Below, in pieces: positions 50,900-60,822 of a stretch of DNA of 64,000 nt. Origin of the DNA: Hyphomicrobiales bacterium (lineage in GTDB: Bacteria; Pseudomonadota; Alphaproteobacteria; Rhizobiales; Beijerinckiaceae); contig JAPLOU010000039.1 in NCBI GenBank assembly GCA_026400535.1, forward strand, positions 1 through 64,000. The letters are read 5' to 3'. The notes below the pieces were generated by a model that did no database searches, was not told the DNA's origin, and saw only the letters and a program-made list of their open reading frames with translations. A program made the position numbers and the translations under genes. How positions within the stretch are numbered: the first letter of the stretch is position 1; the number at the start of each line of letters is the position of its first letter.

Positions 50900-52916
50900 T
50901 ACCGCACTGTCGGTCGCGGTCGACATCGGCGGCACCTTCACGGATGTGGCGCTGCAGGACCGGGCAACCGGTGCTGTCTGGCGCGCCAAGACGCCAAGCG
51001 TGCCGTCCGATCCCTCGCAGGCTTTCGTGGCGGGCGTGCTTCTGGCTCTGGCCCAGTCCGGCCGGGCGCCCGACCAGCTCGACCGCGTGCTGCATGGCAC
51101 CACGGTTGCCACCAACATGATTCTCGAAAACAAGGGCGCACGGGCGGCTCTGGTCACAACGGCGGGATTCCGCCATGTGCTGTCGATCGGTCGGCAGGAC
51201 ATTCCGCGCCGCGCCAATCTCTACGCCTGGATCAAGCCGACCCGTCCGGTTCCCGCCTCGCGGGTGTTCGAGGTGACCGAACGAATCGCAGCCGGCGGGG
51301 CCGTGCTTGAGCCGCTTGATGAAGCGAGCGTGCGCCGCGCGGCCGAGGCCTGCCGCAAGAGGGGTGTGTCGGCTGTCGCGGTGTGCCTGCTGCACGCCTA
51401 TGCCAATCCGGTCCATGAGCGGCGCGTGGCGGAGATCCTCACCGAGGAACTGCCGGGCGTTTCCATCACGGCCTCGATTGATGTCCTGCCTGTGGTACGC
51501 GAATACGAGCGAACCCTTGCGACCGCGCTCAACGCCGTCGTGACGCCCGGCGTCTCGACCTATGTCGGCCGACTGGAGGACCGTCTGAAGGACATGTCGG
51601 TTGCCGCTCCGCTGATGTTGATGCAATCCAATGGTGGCGTGGCCGGTGCGCCGCGCATTCGCCAGGCAGCGGTCACGACGGCGTTGTCAGGCCCAGCGGC
51701 GGGTGTCGTGGGCGCTCGGCAGGCTGCCGCCGCCTGCGGGATCGACAACATCATCACGGTCGACATAGGCGGCACGAGCGCCGACATCTGCCTGATCGAG
51801 GCCGGCCGCATCAAGCTGACCCAGCACGGGCAGGTTGGAAACTGGCCGTTGCCGTTGCCCATGGTGGATATGGTCACCATCGGTGCCGGCGGCGGCTCAA
51901 TCGCCCGCGTCAAGAATGGCGGGCTGGTGGTCGGTCCGGAAAGCGCTGGCGCCGTCCCGGGTCCCGCGGCTTATGGCAGGGGCGGACAGGTCGCGACGGT
52001 CACCGACGCCCATGTGACACTCGGCCATTTGCCCGACAGCCTGCTCGACGGGGGCATGGGTCTAGATGCGTCGGCAGCCCGCGATGTGGTCGCCAGGACA
52101 GTTGCGGAACCTCTGGGCCTGTCGCTGGAAGCCGCCGCGCGCGGCATCCTCTCGGTGGTCGACAACCACATGGTTGGCGCCTTGCGCGTGGTTTCGGTCG
52201 AGCGCGGGTACAATCCGCGCGATTTCACGCTGGTGCCCTTTGGCGGAGCCGGTCCCCTGCATGGCTGCGCTCTGGCCAGCCTGCTGGGCGTCACGCGTGT
52301 GATGATTCCGGTTGCGCCGGGCGTTCTGTGTGCCGATGGCCTTCTTGGTGCCGACATCCGCGCTGAATTCAGCCGTACGCTGCCGCGCGCCGGCACGGTC
52401 GACATCGCGGTCGCGGAGGCGATCTTCGCGGAGCTCGACGCCAAGGCGGAGGCGTGGCTGGTCGGCGAGCGGGTCGCTGTCGATCAGCGCAGTTCGACGC
52501 GGACGGCGCTGATGCGCTACCGCGGACAGGGCGGCGAGGTTCCGACGCAGTGGATTGGCGAGGCCCGTGCGCTCGAATCAGCCTTCGAGGCGACGCACAA
52601 GGCGCTTTACGGCTTCACGCTTGATGCGCCGATCGAGTGCGTCACGTTGCGTGTCGAGGCGGTGGGCGCTGTCGCCAATCCGCCGCGACAGACCTGCCCT
52701 CCCGGAAGCGGCGCAAAGCCCGCTGCGCATCGCTCCATGCTGGTCGGCCAGGCCTTGGCCATGGTCCCGGTGTATGATCGCGGAACGCTGGGCGCCGGAG
52801 ACCATTTCAGCGGACCTGCCATCATCACCCAGCTCGATGCGACCACGCTGGTCGAGCCGGGATGGCTGGTCACCGTGCACGACAGCGGCGCCTTGCTGTT
52901 GACCATCCCCGCCTAG
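50886..52916 (+). CDS. Hydantoinase/oxoprolinase subunit A (HyuA-type)
   Basis: A 676-residue ATP-using subunit with the actin-fold phosphate motif VAVDIGGTFTDVALQD at the N-terminus and a second one (ITVDIGGTSADICLIE) near residue 290. The middle contains LMLMQSNGGVAGAPRIRQA and the later part VPFGGAGPLHGCALA. ATGs at 50880 and 50886 are both possible; GGAG lies 7 bases before the second. It overlaps HyuB by 14 bases. N-methylhydantoin, hydantoin and 5-oxoproline are known substrates. Carbamoyl or oxoprolyl groups from peptides would suit the neighbouring peptidases. Confidence 0.93.
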   Translation: MRSSDTALSVAVDIGGTFTDVALQDRATGAVWRAKTPSVPSDPSQAFVAGVLLALAQSGRAPDQLDRVLHGTTVATNMILENKGARAALVTTAGFRHVLSIGRQDIPRRANLYAWIKPTRPVPASRVFEVTERIAAGGAVLEPLDEASVRRAAEACRKRGVSAVAVCLLHAYANPVHERRVAEILTEELPGVSITASIDVLPVVREYERTLATALNAVVTPGVSTYVGRLEDRLKDMSVAAPLMLMQSNGGVAGAPRIRQAAVTTALSGPAAGVVGARQAAAACGIDNIITVDIGGTSADICLIEAGRIKLTQHGQVGNWPLPLPMVDMVTIGAGGGSIARVKNGGLVVGPESAGAVPGPAAYGRGGQVATVTDAHVTLGHLPDSLLDGGMGLDASAARDVVARTVAEPLGLSLEAAARGILSVVDNHMVGALRVVSVERGYNPRDFTLVPFGGAGPLHGCALASLLGVTRVMIPVAPGVLCADGLLGADIRAEFSRTLPRAGTVDIAVAEAIFAELDAKAEAWLVGERVAVDQRSSTRTALMRYRGQGGEVPTQWIGEARALESAFEATHKALYGFTLDAPIECVTLRVEAVGAVANPPRQTCPPGSGAKPAAHRSMLVGQALAMVPVYDRGTLGAGDHFSGPAIITQLDATTLVEPGWLVTVHDSGALLLTIPA

Positions 52917-52973
52917 GGCATCGGGTGCCCGGTCGCCGCGCGTCAGCCCCACAACGAAAAGAAGGCATTCCCG

Positions 52974-54374
52974 ATGGCGCCACCGGTTGATCTTTCCGCG
53001 GCAGACCGTTCCGAAGCGGTTCTGGCGGACGTCTTCGCCCATATCGACGGGCACCGTGACAGCTTCGTTGCGCGGGTCATGGACTATGTCCGCCATCCAA
53101 GCATCAGCGCCCAGAACATCGGCATTGCCGAGGTCGGCGCCATGCTGCTTGAAATGCTGACCAGGCTCGGGCTGGATGCGCAGTCGATCCCGACGGCGCG
53201 GCACCCGATGATACTGGGGCGCTGGGACAAGAAACCCGGCGCGCCGACCGTGCTGCTTTACGGACATTATGACGTGCAGCCGCCGGAACCGCTTGAGCTA
53301 TGGCTCAGCCCACCATTTGAACCGACGATCCGGGATGGCCGGATCTGGGCACGCGGCATCGGCGACAACAAGGGTCAGCATTTCGCCCAATTGCTGGCGA
53401 TCGAGGCGCATCTGGCGGTGACCGGAACGTTGCCCTGCAACGTCGTGGTCCTGCTCGAAGGGGAGGAAGAGATCGGAAGCCCGCATATTGCCGACTTCGT
53501 GCGGGACCATCGCGAGCTGCTGAAAGCGGATCTTGTTGTCACCGCCGATGGGCCGCTGCACGCGTCGGGCAAGCCGGTCGTCACCTTCGGCGTGCGCGGG
53601 GTCGCATCCTTCGAGCTGCGGGCCAGGACGGCCAGCCGCGACATGCATTCTGGCAATTTCGGCGGCGTTGCCCCCAATGCCGTCTGGTCATTGGTGCATC
53701 TGCTTGCGACGATGCGCGATGCGAGCGGCAAGATCACCATCGACGGGCTGCACGACAGGATCATTCCGCCGACGAATGCGGAGCGGGAGATCGCGGCCGG
53801 GCTGCCGCTTGATCTGGCCGGAACCATGGCGGAGCTTGGCCTCAAGCGCCTGGATGCGCCGGCGGACAGGCCCTTCTATGACCGGCTCATGTTCCATCCG
53901 ACGCTGACGATCAACGGGCTTCATGGCGGTTATGGCGGGCCGGGCAGCAAGACCGTGCTGCCCTGCGAGGCGGTCGCCAAATGCGACATCCGCCTTGTCG
54001 AGGCCATGACGCCGGACGACGTGTTCGGCAAGGTCGCGGCGCATGTGAAGCGGCATGCGCCCGATGTCGCGTTCATCGCCCTGGGCGGCATGTTGCCATC
54101 GAAGACCTCCTTCGAGAACCCGTTCGCGCCGGCCGTCATCGAGGCTGTGCGGCTTGGCAACGGCACGGATCCCCTGCTCTTCCCGGCGCTGGGCGGGAGC
54201 CTTCCCGATTATGTCTTCACCAAGATCCTCGGTCTGCCGGCCTTCGGAACGCCCTATGCCAACGCCGACGAGGCCAATCACGCGCCCAACGAGAACCTGA
54301 GCCTCGACTGCTTCCACAACGGCATCCGGACCGGGGCAGCGCTTCTCGCGACGCTGGGCCGGATAAAGGTCTGA
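52974..54374 (+). CDS. M20-family dipeptidase / deacylase
   Basis: A 466-residue cytoplasmic zinc peptidase with all canonical motifs: VLLYGHYDVQPPEP near residue 100, ARGIGDNKGQ near 125, EGEEEIGSPH near 160, and NHAPNENLSLDCF near the C-terminus. A dimerisation domain (ASFELRARTASRDMHSGNFG) sits in the middle. It belongs to the PepV/carnosinase-like dipeptidase group. It follows HyuA by 57 bases on the same strand, so it may act on N-carbamoyl or dipeptide products of HyuAB. It is convergent with the M28 genes. Confidence 0.92.
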   Translation: MAPPVDLSAADRSEAVLADVFAHIDGHRDSFVARVMDYVRHPSISAQNIGIAEVGAMLLEMLTRLGLDAQSIPTARHPMILGRWDKKPGAPTVLLYGHYDVQPPEPLELWLSPPFEPTIRDGRIWARGIGDNKGQHFAQLLAIEAHLAVTGTLPCNVVVLLEGEEEIGSPHIADFVRDHRELLKADLVVTADGPLHASGKPVVTFGVRGVASFELRARTASRDMHSGNFGGVAPNAVWSLVHLLATMRDASGKITIDGLHDRIIPPTNAEREIAAGLPLDLAGTMAELGLKRLDAPADRPFYDRLMFHPTLTINGLHGGYGGPGSKTVLPCEAVAKCDIRLVEAMTPDDVFGKVAAHVKRHAPDVAFIALGGMLPSKTSFENPFAPAVIEAVRLGNGTDPLLFPALGGSLPDYVFTKILGLPAFGTPYANADEANHAPNENLSLDCFHNGIRTGAALLATLGRIKV

Positions 54375-54387
54375 GCCGTCAACGCCG

Positions 54388-56127
54388 TTACAGGGCGGTG
54401 TCGACCACGCGGATCGCCTCCCGCATCGCTGCGGTAAAGCGGTTCTGGCCGCGCATCAGTTGGGTCTTGGCAAAGCCGGCCTTGACCGGCTCCTCGCCGG
54501 AGAGCTTTGTGGCGTGCGCCAGCATCGGCAGGGGTGGGAGCGCATAGGCCGGGTCATGCCGGAAGCGGGCTTCAAGCGTGAAGTTTACCGGCACCAGGAT
54601 GCGCGCCAGGCGCATCAGGGTGTCATTGACCCGTCTTTGGTCCAACGTTCCGGACGCGATCTTTGCATGCAGGGTGTCAAGTCGTGCCGCGAGGGCCGCC
54701 GCCGCCGCGCGTGAGGGGCCAAGATCAAATGCGGCTCCGGCCGCTTTGGCATAGGTGTCGATCGTGGCCTGGAACTCCGCGACAGATGCGCGCCAGTTCA
54801 CCGGAAGGACATCGGCGTTGGCATGCCGCAGAACCGACAGCAGATAGATTCGCATGTCGGTCATCAGCACGTCGCGGTCGGCGATCTCGATCGTATCATT
54901 TTCGGTGTGCCATGCGATGTTCCCGCCGCAGCCAGACACCGCATAGTAGTTCTTCTCGGCCCTGAGCGCGTCCGGCATGGTCGAGGACAGCATGAAATAG
55001 CTCGAGATGCCGATATTGTTGAACGAGTAGTCACCGGCCTGGTTGGGCCGCTTGAACACCGGCATCTGGCCGGTGATCTCGCTGATGACGGCCGCCACAT
55101 GATCCCGCGTTTCGGTCATGGCTGTGGTCTGATGATAACTCGTGGCCCAGCGGCAGCCCGGCGAATCACAATTGATCTGCGCGACACAGGCTTCATCGAG
55201 ATCCGCGGCGAAGTGGTCGGCAAACCATGTCGAACCGGCATAGCGCCCGGTCGAATGGCCCGGCCACCATGCGATGCGAACCGAACGCCTGAGCTTGCCC
55301 CGGTTTGCATGCAGTACGCGCGCCAGTTCCAGCAAGGTCGCATCGCCCGTGGCATTGTCGCCGACGCCGACATCCCAGGAGTCGTAGTGTCCATGGACGA
55401 GGACGAAGCGATCCGGCTCGACGCTGCCGGGAATGGTTACGACGGGCACTTTCTGCGGATACCAGCCCTCAATCAGTTCCGTCGCCACCCGCGCCCGCTG
55501 CCCTGCCTTCGCGGCGGCGATCAGGCTCTGGCCATCCGGATTGCTGACCGCGACGACCGCGATGTTCGGCTTGCGCGGCAGATCATCGAGGTCTGGCGAA
55601 CCCCAGACCGTGGTGCATGTTCCCCAGTGGATATCAACCCCGGGATTGATCGCGATGGCGGCAATCGCACCCCATTCCTCCAGCAGCGAGCAAGTGCCGG
55701 GGTTGGCGAAGCCGTTCAGGATGGCGATCTTGCCGCCGACCCGCGTCGGGCCGTCAACACCGCCATCCTTGAAGATTTCCTTCGGGTCACGCGTATAGGA
55801 CCGGAACTTCTCCTCATCGGCATCGAGATAGACCAATTCGCCCTCGACGCCGCCAGGTGCCGAGAAGGACATGGACGGCGGCTTGGCGCGCAACACCTTG
55901 CCGCCCAGCGTGACCGATGCGCTGACGGGAACAGACAGGTAGATCGATGGCTCATGGACATCGACGGGAATGCCGCGTTTCTTCAGCCGCTCGACGATCG
56001 CGTCGGCGCCCGTATTGACCTCGTCGGGCAACCAGCGCGGCATGCGCGAGAAGGTTTCGACAAGCTCCCAGGGTGTGTCGAGCGAGATATCGCCAAGAAC
56101 GGCGGCTTCGGTAGGGGAAAGGGGCAT
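54388..56127 (-). CDS. M28-type zinc peptidase-like protein A (no Glu-Glu pair)
   Basis: A 579-residue protein of the M28 fold with a PA insert domain (about 135-200). His247 and Asp257 (LVHGHYDSWDVGVGDN) and Asp321 (INCDSPG) are in place, and a late His follows (IAWHTENDTIEI). Where M28 enzymes have the catalytic Glu-Glu pair, this protein has His291-Ser292 (WWPGHSTGRYAGS). No signal peptide is visible, so it is cytoplasmic, unlike most M28 aminopeptidases. It is the last gene of the peptide-uptake operon and a tandem paralogue of the next gene. Confidence 0.85.
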   Translation of the reverse strand: MPLSPTEAAVLGDISLDTPWELVETFSRMPRWLPDEVNTGADAIVERLKKRGIPVDVHEPSIYLSVPVSASVTLGGKVLRAKPPSMSFSAPGGVEGELVYLDADEEKFRSYTRDPKEIFKDGGVDGPTRVGGKIAILNGFANPGTCSLLEEWGAIAAIAINPGVDIHWGTCTTVWGSPDLDDLPRKPNIAVVAVSNPDGQSLIAAAKAGQRARVATELIEGWYPQKVPVVTIPGSVEPDRFVLVHGHYDSWDVGVGDNATGDATLLELARVLHANRGKLRRSVRIAWWPGHSTGRYAGSTWFADHFAADLDEACVAQINCDSPGCRWATSYHQTTAMTETRDHVAAVISEITGQMPVFKRPNQAGDYSFNNIGISSYFMLSSTMPDALRAEKNYYAVSGCGGNIAWHTENDTIEIADRDVLMTDMRIYLLSVLRHANADVLPVNWRASVAEFQATIDTYAKAAGAAFDLGPSRAAAAALAARLDTLHAKIASGTLDQRRVNDTLMRLARILVPVNFTLEARFRHDPAYALPPLPMLAHATKLSGEEPVKAGFAKTQLMRGQNRFTAAMREAIRVVDTAL

Positions 56128-56172
56128 GGCTGGTCTCGTGCGTTGTCGGCTTCGGGTTGGGTTGTGGTGCGC

Positions 56173-57885
56173 TTAGCCTGCCGCGGCAACCAGCGCTTCC
56201 GCCTCGCGCAGGGCGGCGATGTATCGGTTTTGTCCGCGAACCAATTGGGTCTTGGCGAAGCCGAGGGTGGTCTTGTCGAGACCCTTGAGGTCAAGCGCTG
56301 TCGCCAGCGTCGGCAAGGCCGGCACAGGGACTGCGGGATCATGCCTGAAGCGCGGCGCGCGCGTGTAGTTGATCGGCACGAGGATGCGTGCGAGGCGCTG
56401 GATCGCGTGATTGGCTGACCGCGCGCTGATCTTTCCTGTCCGTGCCGCCGCGTAAAAGCCGGTCAGCGCCTTGCCGAGGCTCGCCGTCGCAGCCGCAGCG
56501 GGTCCAAGATCGAAGGCCTTGCCAGCTGCCTTCTGATAGCGGGCAATCGTTGTGCTGAATTCGGCGACCTGTGCTGTCCAGTCGAAGGGCAGGATTTCGG
56601 CATCGGCAATGCCCGCCACCACTTCCAGATAGACCTTCATGTCACGCAGCAGGATGTCCTTGTCGGCGATCTCGATCGTGTCATTTTCGGTGTGCCATGC
56701 GATGTTCCCGCCGCAACCGCCGACCGTGTAGTAACCCTTCTGTGCCCTCAGATCATCCGGCATGGTCGAGGACAGCATCAGCAGGCTCGAAATGCCGATG
56801 TTGTTGAACGAGTAGTCTCCGGCGCGGTGGGGCCGCTCGCCATGTGAGGCCAGCCCGGCCACCGATTTGATGACGTCCTGGGCAAACCCTTCGGTTTCCT
56901 TCATCCACGAGACGTCCTTGAACTCGGTCGCCCAGCGGCAGCCCGGCGAGTCGCAGTTAATCTGCGCCACGCAGTTGGCGTCGAGATCGAGACCGAAGTG
57001 GTCGGCGAACCAGGTCGAGCCGGCGTAGCGGCCGGTGGAATGGCCCGGCCACCAGGCGATCCTGACGGACCGCTTGAGCTTGCCGGCATGTTTCGTCAGC
57101 ACGCGGGCGATCTCGAGCATGGTGGCGTCGCCGGTGGCGTTGTCACCGACCCCGACATCCCATGAGTCATAGTGCCCGTGGAGCAATACGAACTTCTCCG
57201 GTTCCTCGCTGCCGCGGATCTCCACCACGGGGACTTTCTGCTTGTACCATCCCTCCTCCAGATCTGTGGCGAGGGTCACTGTCTTGCCGGTTCCGGCCAG
57301 CGCGATCAGGGCCTTGCCATCGGGATTGTTGACCGCAAGCACGGGAATGCCCGGCTTGCGTGGCAGGTCGTCGAGGTCAGGCGTTCCCCAGATCGAGGTG
57401 CAGATGCCCCAGTGGATGTCGATGCCGGGGTTGACTGCGATCACGCCGACGGCCCCCGCAAGCTCGAACTCCCTGATTTTCTGAGGGAAGGCGAAGCCTT
57501 CGGAAATCGCGATCTTGCCGCGCAAGGAATCAAGATCGGACTGCTTCTGGTTCTTCTGGAACAGGGTTCCGATCGAGGCGGAATAGGCGGCCGGGACATA
57601 GACGATTTCGGCCGTCACGCCCTTGGTCGGGCGTGAATAGGCTGGCGGCTTGGCCCGTATCGTGGTCTTGCCCACGGTCACGGACGCCCCGAACGGCACG
57701 GAGAGATAGATTTCAGGCTCGTGGACGGTCACGGGCACGTTGTGAGCCTTGAGGCGCGCCACGATCATGTCGGCTCCCTTGTTCACATCCTTCGGTTTCC
57801 AGCGAGGCGTCCTGGAGAACAGCTCGACCAGGTCCCATGGGGCATCGAGGCTGACATCCTTCAGCAGGTCCTTGTGTGTTTTCAT
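56173..57885 (-). CDS. M28-type zinc peptidase-like protein B (no Glu-Glu pair)
   Basis: A 570-residue tandem paralogue of the downstream gene, about half identical by eye. It keeps the PA insert, His238 and Asp248 (LLHGHYDSWDVGVGDN), Asp312 (INCDSPG) and the late IAWHTENDTIEI. The same His282-Ser283 (WWPGHSTGRYAGS) replaces Glu-Glu. It starts 26 bases after the DppF-like ATPase stop. Retention of the altered site in both copies suggests function rather than decay. Hydrolysis of imported peptides or amides is inferred. Confidence 0.85.
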   Translation of the reverse strand: MKTHKDLLKDVSLDAPWDLVELFSRTPRWKPKDVNKGADMIVARLKAHNVPVTVHEPEIYLSVPFGASVTVGKTTIRAKPPAYSRPTKGVTAEIVYVPAAYSASIGTLFQKNQKQSDLDSLRGKIAISEGFAFPQKIREFELAGAVGVIAVNPGIDIHWGICTSIWGTPDLDDLPRKPGIPVLAVNNPDGKALIALAGTGKTVTLATDLEEGWYKQKVPVVEIRGSEEPEKFVLLHGHYDSWDVGVGDNATGDATMLEIARVLTKHAGKLKRSVRIAWWPGHSTGRYAGSTWFADHFGLDLDANCVAQINCDSPGCRWATEFKDVSWMKETEGFAQDVIKSVAGLASHGERPHRAGDYSFNNIGISSLLMLSSTMPDDLRAQKGYYTVGGCGGNIAWHTENDTIEIADKDILLRDMKVYLEVVAGIADAEILPFDWTAQVAEFSTTIARYQKAAGKAFDLGPAAAATASLGKALTGFYAAARTGKISARSANHAIQRLARILVPINYTRAPRFRHDPAVPVPALPTLATALDLKGLDKTTLGFAKTQLVRGQNRYIAALREAEALVAAAG

Positions 57886-57911
57886 CGTGCTCTTCCCTGT
57901 GCAGGCTTTTT

Positions 57912-58907
57912 CTAGGCGAGATGGCAGGCGACCCGTCTGCCCTGGCCGCAGTCGCGCAGCGGCGGCTCCTCTTCTGCGCAGCGCGCGACGGCCATGGGGC
58001 AGCGCTCACGGAAGCGGCAGCCCCTGGGTTGGCCTCGTGCATCCGAGACGTTTCCGATGATCGGCAGCGGTTCGTGGCTCTGGTCGACGCGCGGCACGGG
58101 AACGGCATTGACCAGTGCGCGGGTATAGGGATGCAGCGGCGTCTTCAGAAGGTCGGCTGTCGGCCCCTGCTCGACGATCTTGCCGAGATACATCACCAGC
58201 GTGGTGGAGCAGACATAACGCACCAGTGCGAGATCATGGGAGATGTAGAGCGCGGCGAGGCCGAGCGTGGCCCTGACCTCCCGCATGACGTTGAGCACAC
58301 CGGCGCGGACCGACACATCCAGCATGGAGACTGGCTCATCGGCCACGATGAAGTCCGGCTCCAGCACCAGCGCGCGGGCAAGGACGATGCGCTGCAACTG
58401 CCCGCCGGAGAGCTGGTGCGGAAACAATCCCTCAAACCTCGACAGCGGCGGCAGCCTGACTTGCGCCAGGGCTTTCTCGACCTTGTCGCTGTGGCTCGCC
58501 CGCTCGACGCCGGTGTTGACCAGCGGCTCCGCCAGCACCCGCTCGATGGTGAACCGCGGGTTCAGGGCATCGAACGGATTCTGGAAGACAAGTTGCGCGC
58601 GCTTGCGAAAGGCCGTGAGAGCGTTGCCCTTGAGCGTGTCGATGGCGACGCCGTCAAAGGCGATGCTGCCGGCGGACGGTTCGGTGAGTTTCAGCAGCAA
58701 CCGGCCGGTCGTGGTCTTGCCGCAGCCTGACTCCCCGAGCAGTCCGACGCTCTCGCCCCTGGCAATGCGCAGATCAATCCCGTCGACGGCGTGAACATGC
58801 GGCTGATGCCCGCTGAACATGTCCGACAGGCTGCGCGGCGCGGCGAAGCGTTTGGTCAGGCCGCTGGCTGCGACAAGCGGATGTGCCGATGTTTGCGCCG
58901 CGGTCAT
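57912..58907 (-). CDS. Peptide ABC importer ATPase, DppF/OppF-like
   Basis: A 331-residue ATPase with Walker [13 protein letters not shown], signature LSGGQLQRIVLARAL and Walker B FIVADEPVSMLDV, followed by the C-terminal peptide-transporter extension HPYTRALVNAVPV and a Cys-containing tail (CRFRERCPMAVARC). The ATG at 58907 overlaps the DppD-like stop (ATGA) and is preferred to 58922. It powers the importer of this operon together with the DppD-like ATPase. Confidence 0.93.
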   Translation of the reverse strand: MTAAQTSAHPLVAASGLTKRFAAPRSLSDMFSGHQPHVHAVDGIDLRIARGESVGLLGESGCGKTTTGRLLLKLTEPSAGSIAFDGVAIDTLKGNALTAFRKRAQLVFQNPFDALNPRFTIERVLAEPLVNTGVERASHSDKVEKALAQVRLPPLSRFEGLFPHQLSGGQLQRIVLARALVLEPDFIVADEPVSMLDVSVRAGVLNVMREVRATLGLAALYISHDLALVRYVCSTTLVMYLGKIVEQGPTADLLKTPLHPYTRALVNAVPVPRVDQSHEPLPIIGNVSDARGQPRGCRFRERCPMAVARCAEEEPPLRDCGQGRRVACHLA

Positions 58908-59923
58908 TGCGGTCTCTGCCATGTGGCGATGTCACGCGACTGGCGCCGGAGCATGTCGCTGTCCGCATGGCGATGACAGGCGAAGCGCGTGCCGGACCCG
59001 GCAGTCTTTGTTTGCGGATCATCGCTGCTGCAGACCGGCAGGGCAAAGGGACAGCGCGGCTGGAAGCGGCAGCCGGCCAGCGACTGGGACAGATCGGGCG
59101 GGCTGCCGTCGATCGGGACGAGATCATGGGCCGCGCTCTCGAGATCGGGAAACGCGTTGGTCAGCCCCATCGTATAGGGATGGCGCGGCCGTTCGAGGAC
59201 ATCGCGGGTGCCACCGCTTTCCACCACGCGGCCAGCATACATGACCACCACCTGATCGCACAGGTAGGCCACCACACTGATATCGTGCGTGACGAGGATC
59301 ATCGACAACGACAGCCGCCGCTGCAGATCACGGATCACGTCGAGGATCTGGCGCTGGACGATGACATCGAGCGCCGTCACCGGTTCGTCGGCGATCACGA
59401 GGCTCGGGTTGAGGGCCAGCGCCAGCGCGATCGCGACGCGCTGGCGCATGCCGCCCGAGAACTGATGCGGATACTCGTCCAGCCGTCCTGGGTTGAGGCC
59501 CACCATCTCGAACAGGGTGCTGGCGCGTGCCCTTGCCGCGGCCCTTGTCTTGCCGCCGCGATGGATCAGAACCTCCTCGATCTGGTTGCCGATGCGATAG
59601 ACCGGGTCCAGCGAGTTCATGGCGCTTTGCGGCACGAAAGAGATTTCGCGCCAGCGCGCGTCGAGCCATGCCTTGGGCGGACCGCTGACGAGGTCGCGGC
59701 CATGCAGCAGGAGTTCACCGCCCGCGATCCTTGCGCTCTGGTGCAGGACGCCGGTGATGCTGCGCGCCACGGTCGTCTTGCCGCAGCCGGATTCACCGAC
59801 AAGGCCGAGGATTGCGCCCTTTGGCACTGAGAAACTGATCCCGTCCACCGCGCGCACGACGCCGCGGGCCGTCCTGTATTCGACGCTCAGGTCCCGGACA
59901 TCAAGGACAGGCTGATTCGACAT
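58904..59923 (-). CDS. Peptide ABC importer ATPase, DppD/OppD-like
   Basis: A 339-residue ATPase with Walker [17 protein letters not shown], signature [15 protein letters not shown] and Walker [14 protein letters not shown], plus the C-terminal [14 protein letters not shown] and [14 protein letters not shown] typical of DppD, where an Fe-S-like or structural Cys set occurs. The ATG at 59923 overlaps the permease stop (ATGA), so the longer open frame is not used. It pairs with the DppF-like ATPase; here the two are separate, unlike the fused version at 5.7-7.5 kb. Confidence 0.93.
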   Translation of the reverse strand: MSNQPVLDVRDLSVEYRTARGVVRAVDGISFSVPKGAILGLVGESGCGKTTVARSITGVLHQSARIAGGELLLHGRDLVSGPPKAWLDARWREISFVPQSAMNSLDPVYRIGNQIEEVLIHRGGKTRAAARARASTLFEMVGLNPGRLDEYPHQFSGGMRQRVAIALALALNPSLVIADEPVTALDVIVQRQILDVIRDLQRRLSLSMILVTHDISVVAYLCDQVVVMYAGRVVESGGTRDVLERPRHPYTMGLTNAFPDLESAAHDLVPIDGSPPDLSQSLAGCRFQPRCPFALPVCSSDDPQTKTAGSGTRFACHRHADSDMLRRQSRDIATWQRPQ

Positions 59924-60822
59924 CACGACCTCAGCTTCGGGAAGAGGACATCTTCCGCCCCGCGCGCGATGAAGAAACCGGCGATGACGACAAGAATGAT
60001 GCACAGGCCCGGTGGCACGAACCAGTGCCAGCTGCCCCGCGACAAGGCCTGCGACACGAACGCATCCTGCAGCATGTAGCCCCAGGAGATGTTCTTGGCG
60101 TCGCCAAAGCCGACAAAACTGACCGCGGCTTCGGTGAGAATGGCCCAGCCGATCGCCACCGAGCCGTAAAGGAACGTCAGCGGCAGGATGTTCGGTGCGA
60201 CATGGACGAACAGGATGCGGGCGTCGGATGCGCCGGTGACGCGGGCTGCCTCGACATAGGCACGCTCCTTCACGGTCAGGACCTGCGCACGGATGACGCG
60301 GGCCGTATTGGGCCAGAGCAAGAGCACGACGGCCACGATCACGTTGGTGGTGCTGGAGCGGGAAAAGCCTGCCAGGACAATGGCGAATGGCAGGAACGGG
60401 ATCGCCAGCGCGAGATCGGCGAGCCGCATCAGAATGGCGTCGAGCTTGCCGCCGAAGTAGCCGGCCAGCAGCCCGATCAACGTGCCGAAGGCTGCCACAC
60501 AGATTGCAGCGGTGAACCCGACAACGAGTGCGATCCGGGAGCCGCCAATGAGTTGCGAGTAGACATCCCGCCCCAGATTGGTCGTCCCGAGCAGGTAGGC
60601 GGCGCTGGGAGGCTGGTTCGCGGCGACCCGCCCGTTGGCGCGGAACAGGATTTCGCCCGGATCATGGGTCATCAACAGGTCGGCGAATACGGCGACGATG
60701 ATCAGGACGGCGTAGATTGTCAGCCCTGCCACAGTGAACGGGTCCCGCAGCAGGCGCGCCAGCTTGCTGGCCAGGCCAGATGCCACTGTCGTGCGGCGCG
60801 CTGCCATATCAGGAGCGGCCAT
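59923..60822 (-). CDS. Peptide ABC importer permease, DppC-like
   Basis: A 299-residue permease with a first helix (FTVAGLTIYAVLIIVAVFADL), the DppC motif LLGTTNLGRDVYSQLIGGS near residue 85 and the EAA loop VEAARVTGASDARILFVHVAP near 195. ATGs at 60822 and 60807 are possible; the first gives a typical tail and a 14-base overlap with the DppB-like gene. It forms half of the channel of the second peptide importer. Confidence 0.9.
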   Translation of the reverse strand: MAAPDMAARRTTVASGLASKLARLLRDPFTVAGLTIYAVLIIVAVFADLLMTHDPGEILFRANGRVAANQPPSAAYLLGTTNLGRDVYSQLIGGSRIALVVGFTAAICVAAFGTLIGLLAGYFGGKLDAILMRLADLALAIPFLPFAIVLAGFSRSSTTNVIVAVVLLLWPNTARVIRAQVLTVKERAYVEAARVTGASDARILFVHVAPNILPLTFLYGSVAIGWAILTEAAVSFVGFGDAKNISWGYMLQDAFVSQALSRGSWHWFVPPGLCIILVVIAGFFIARGAEDVLFPKLRS

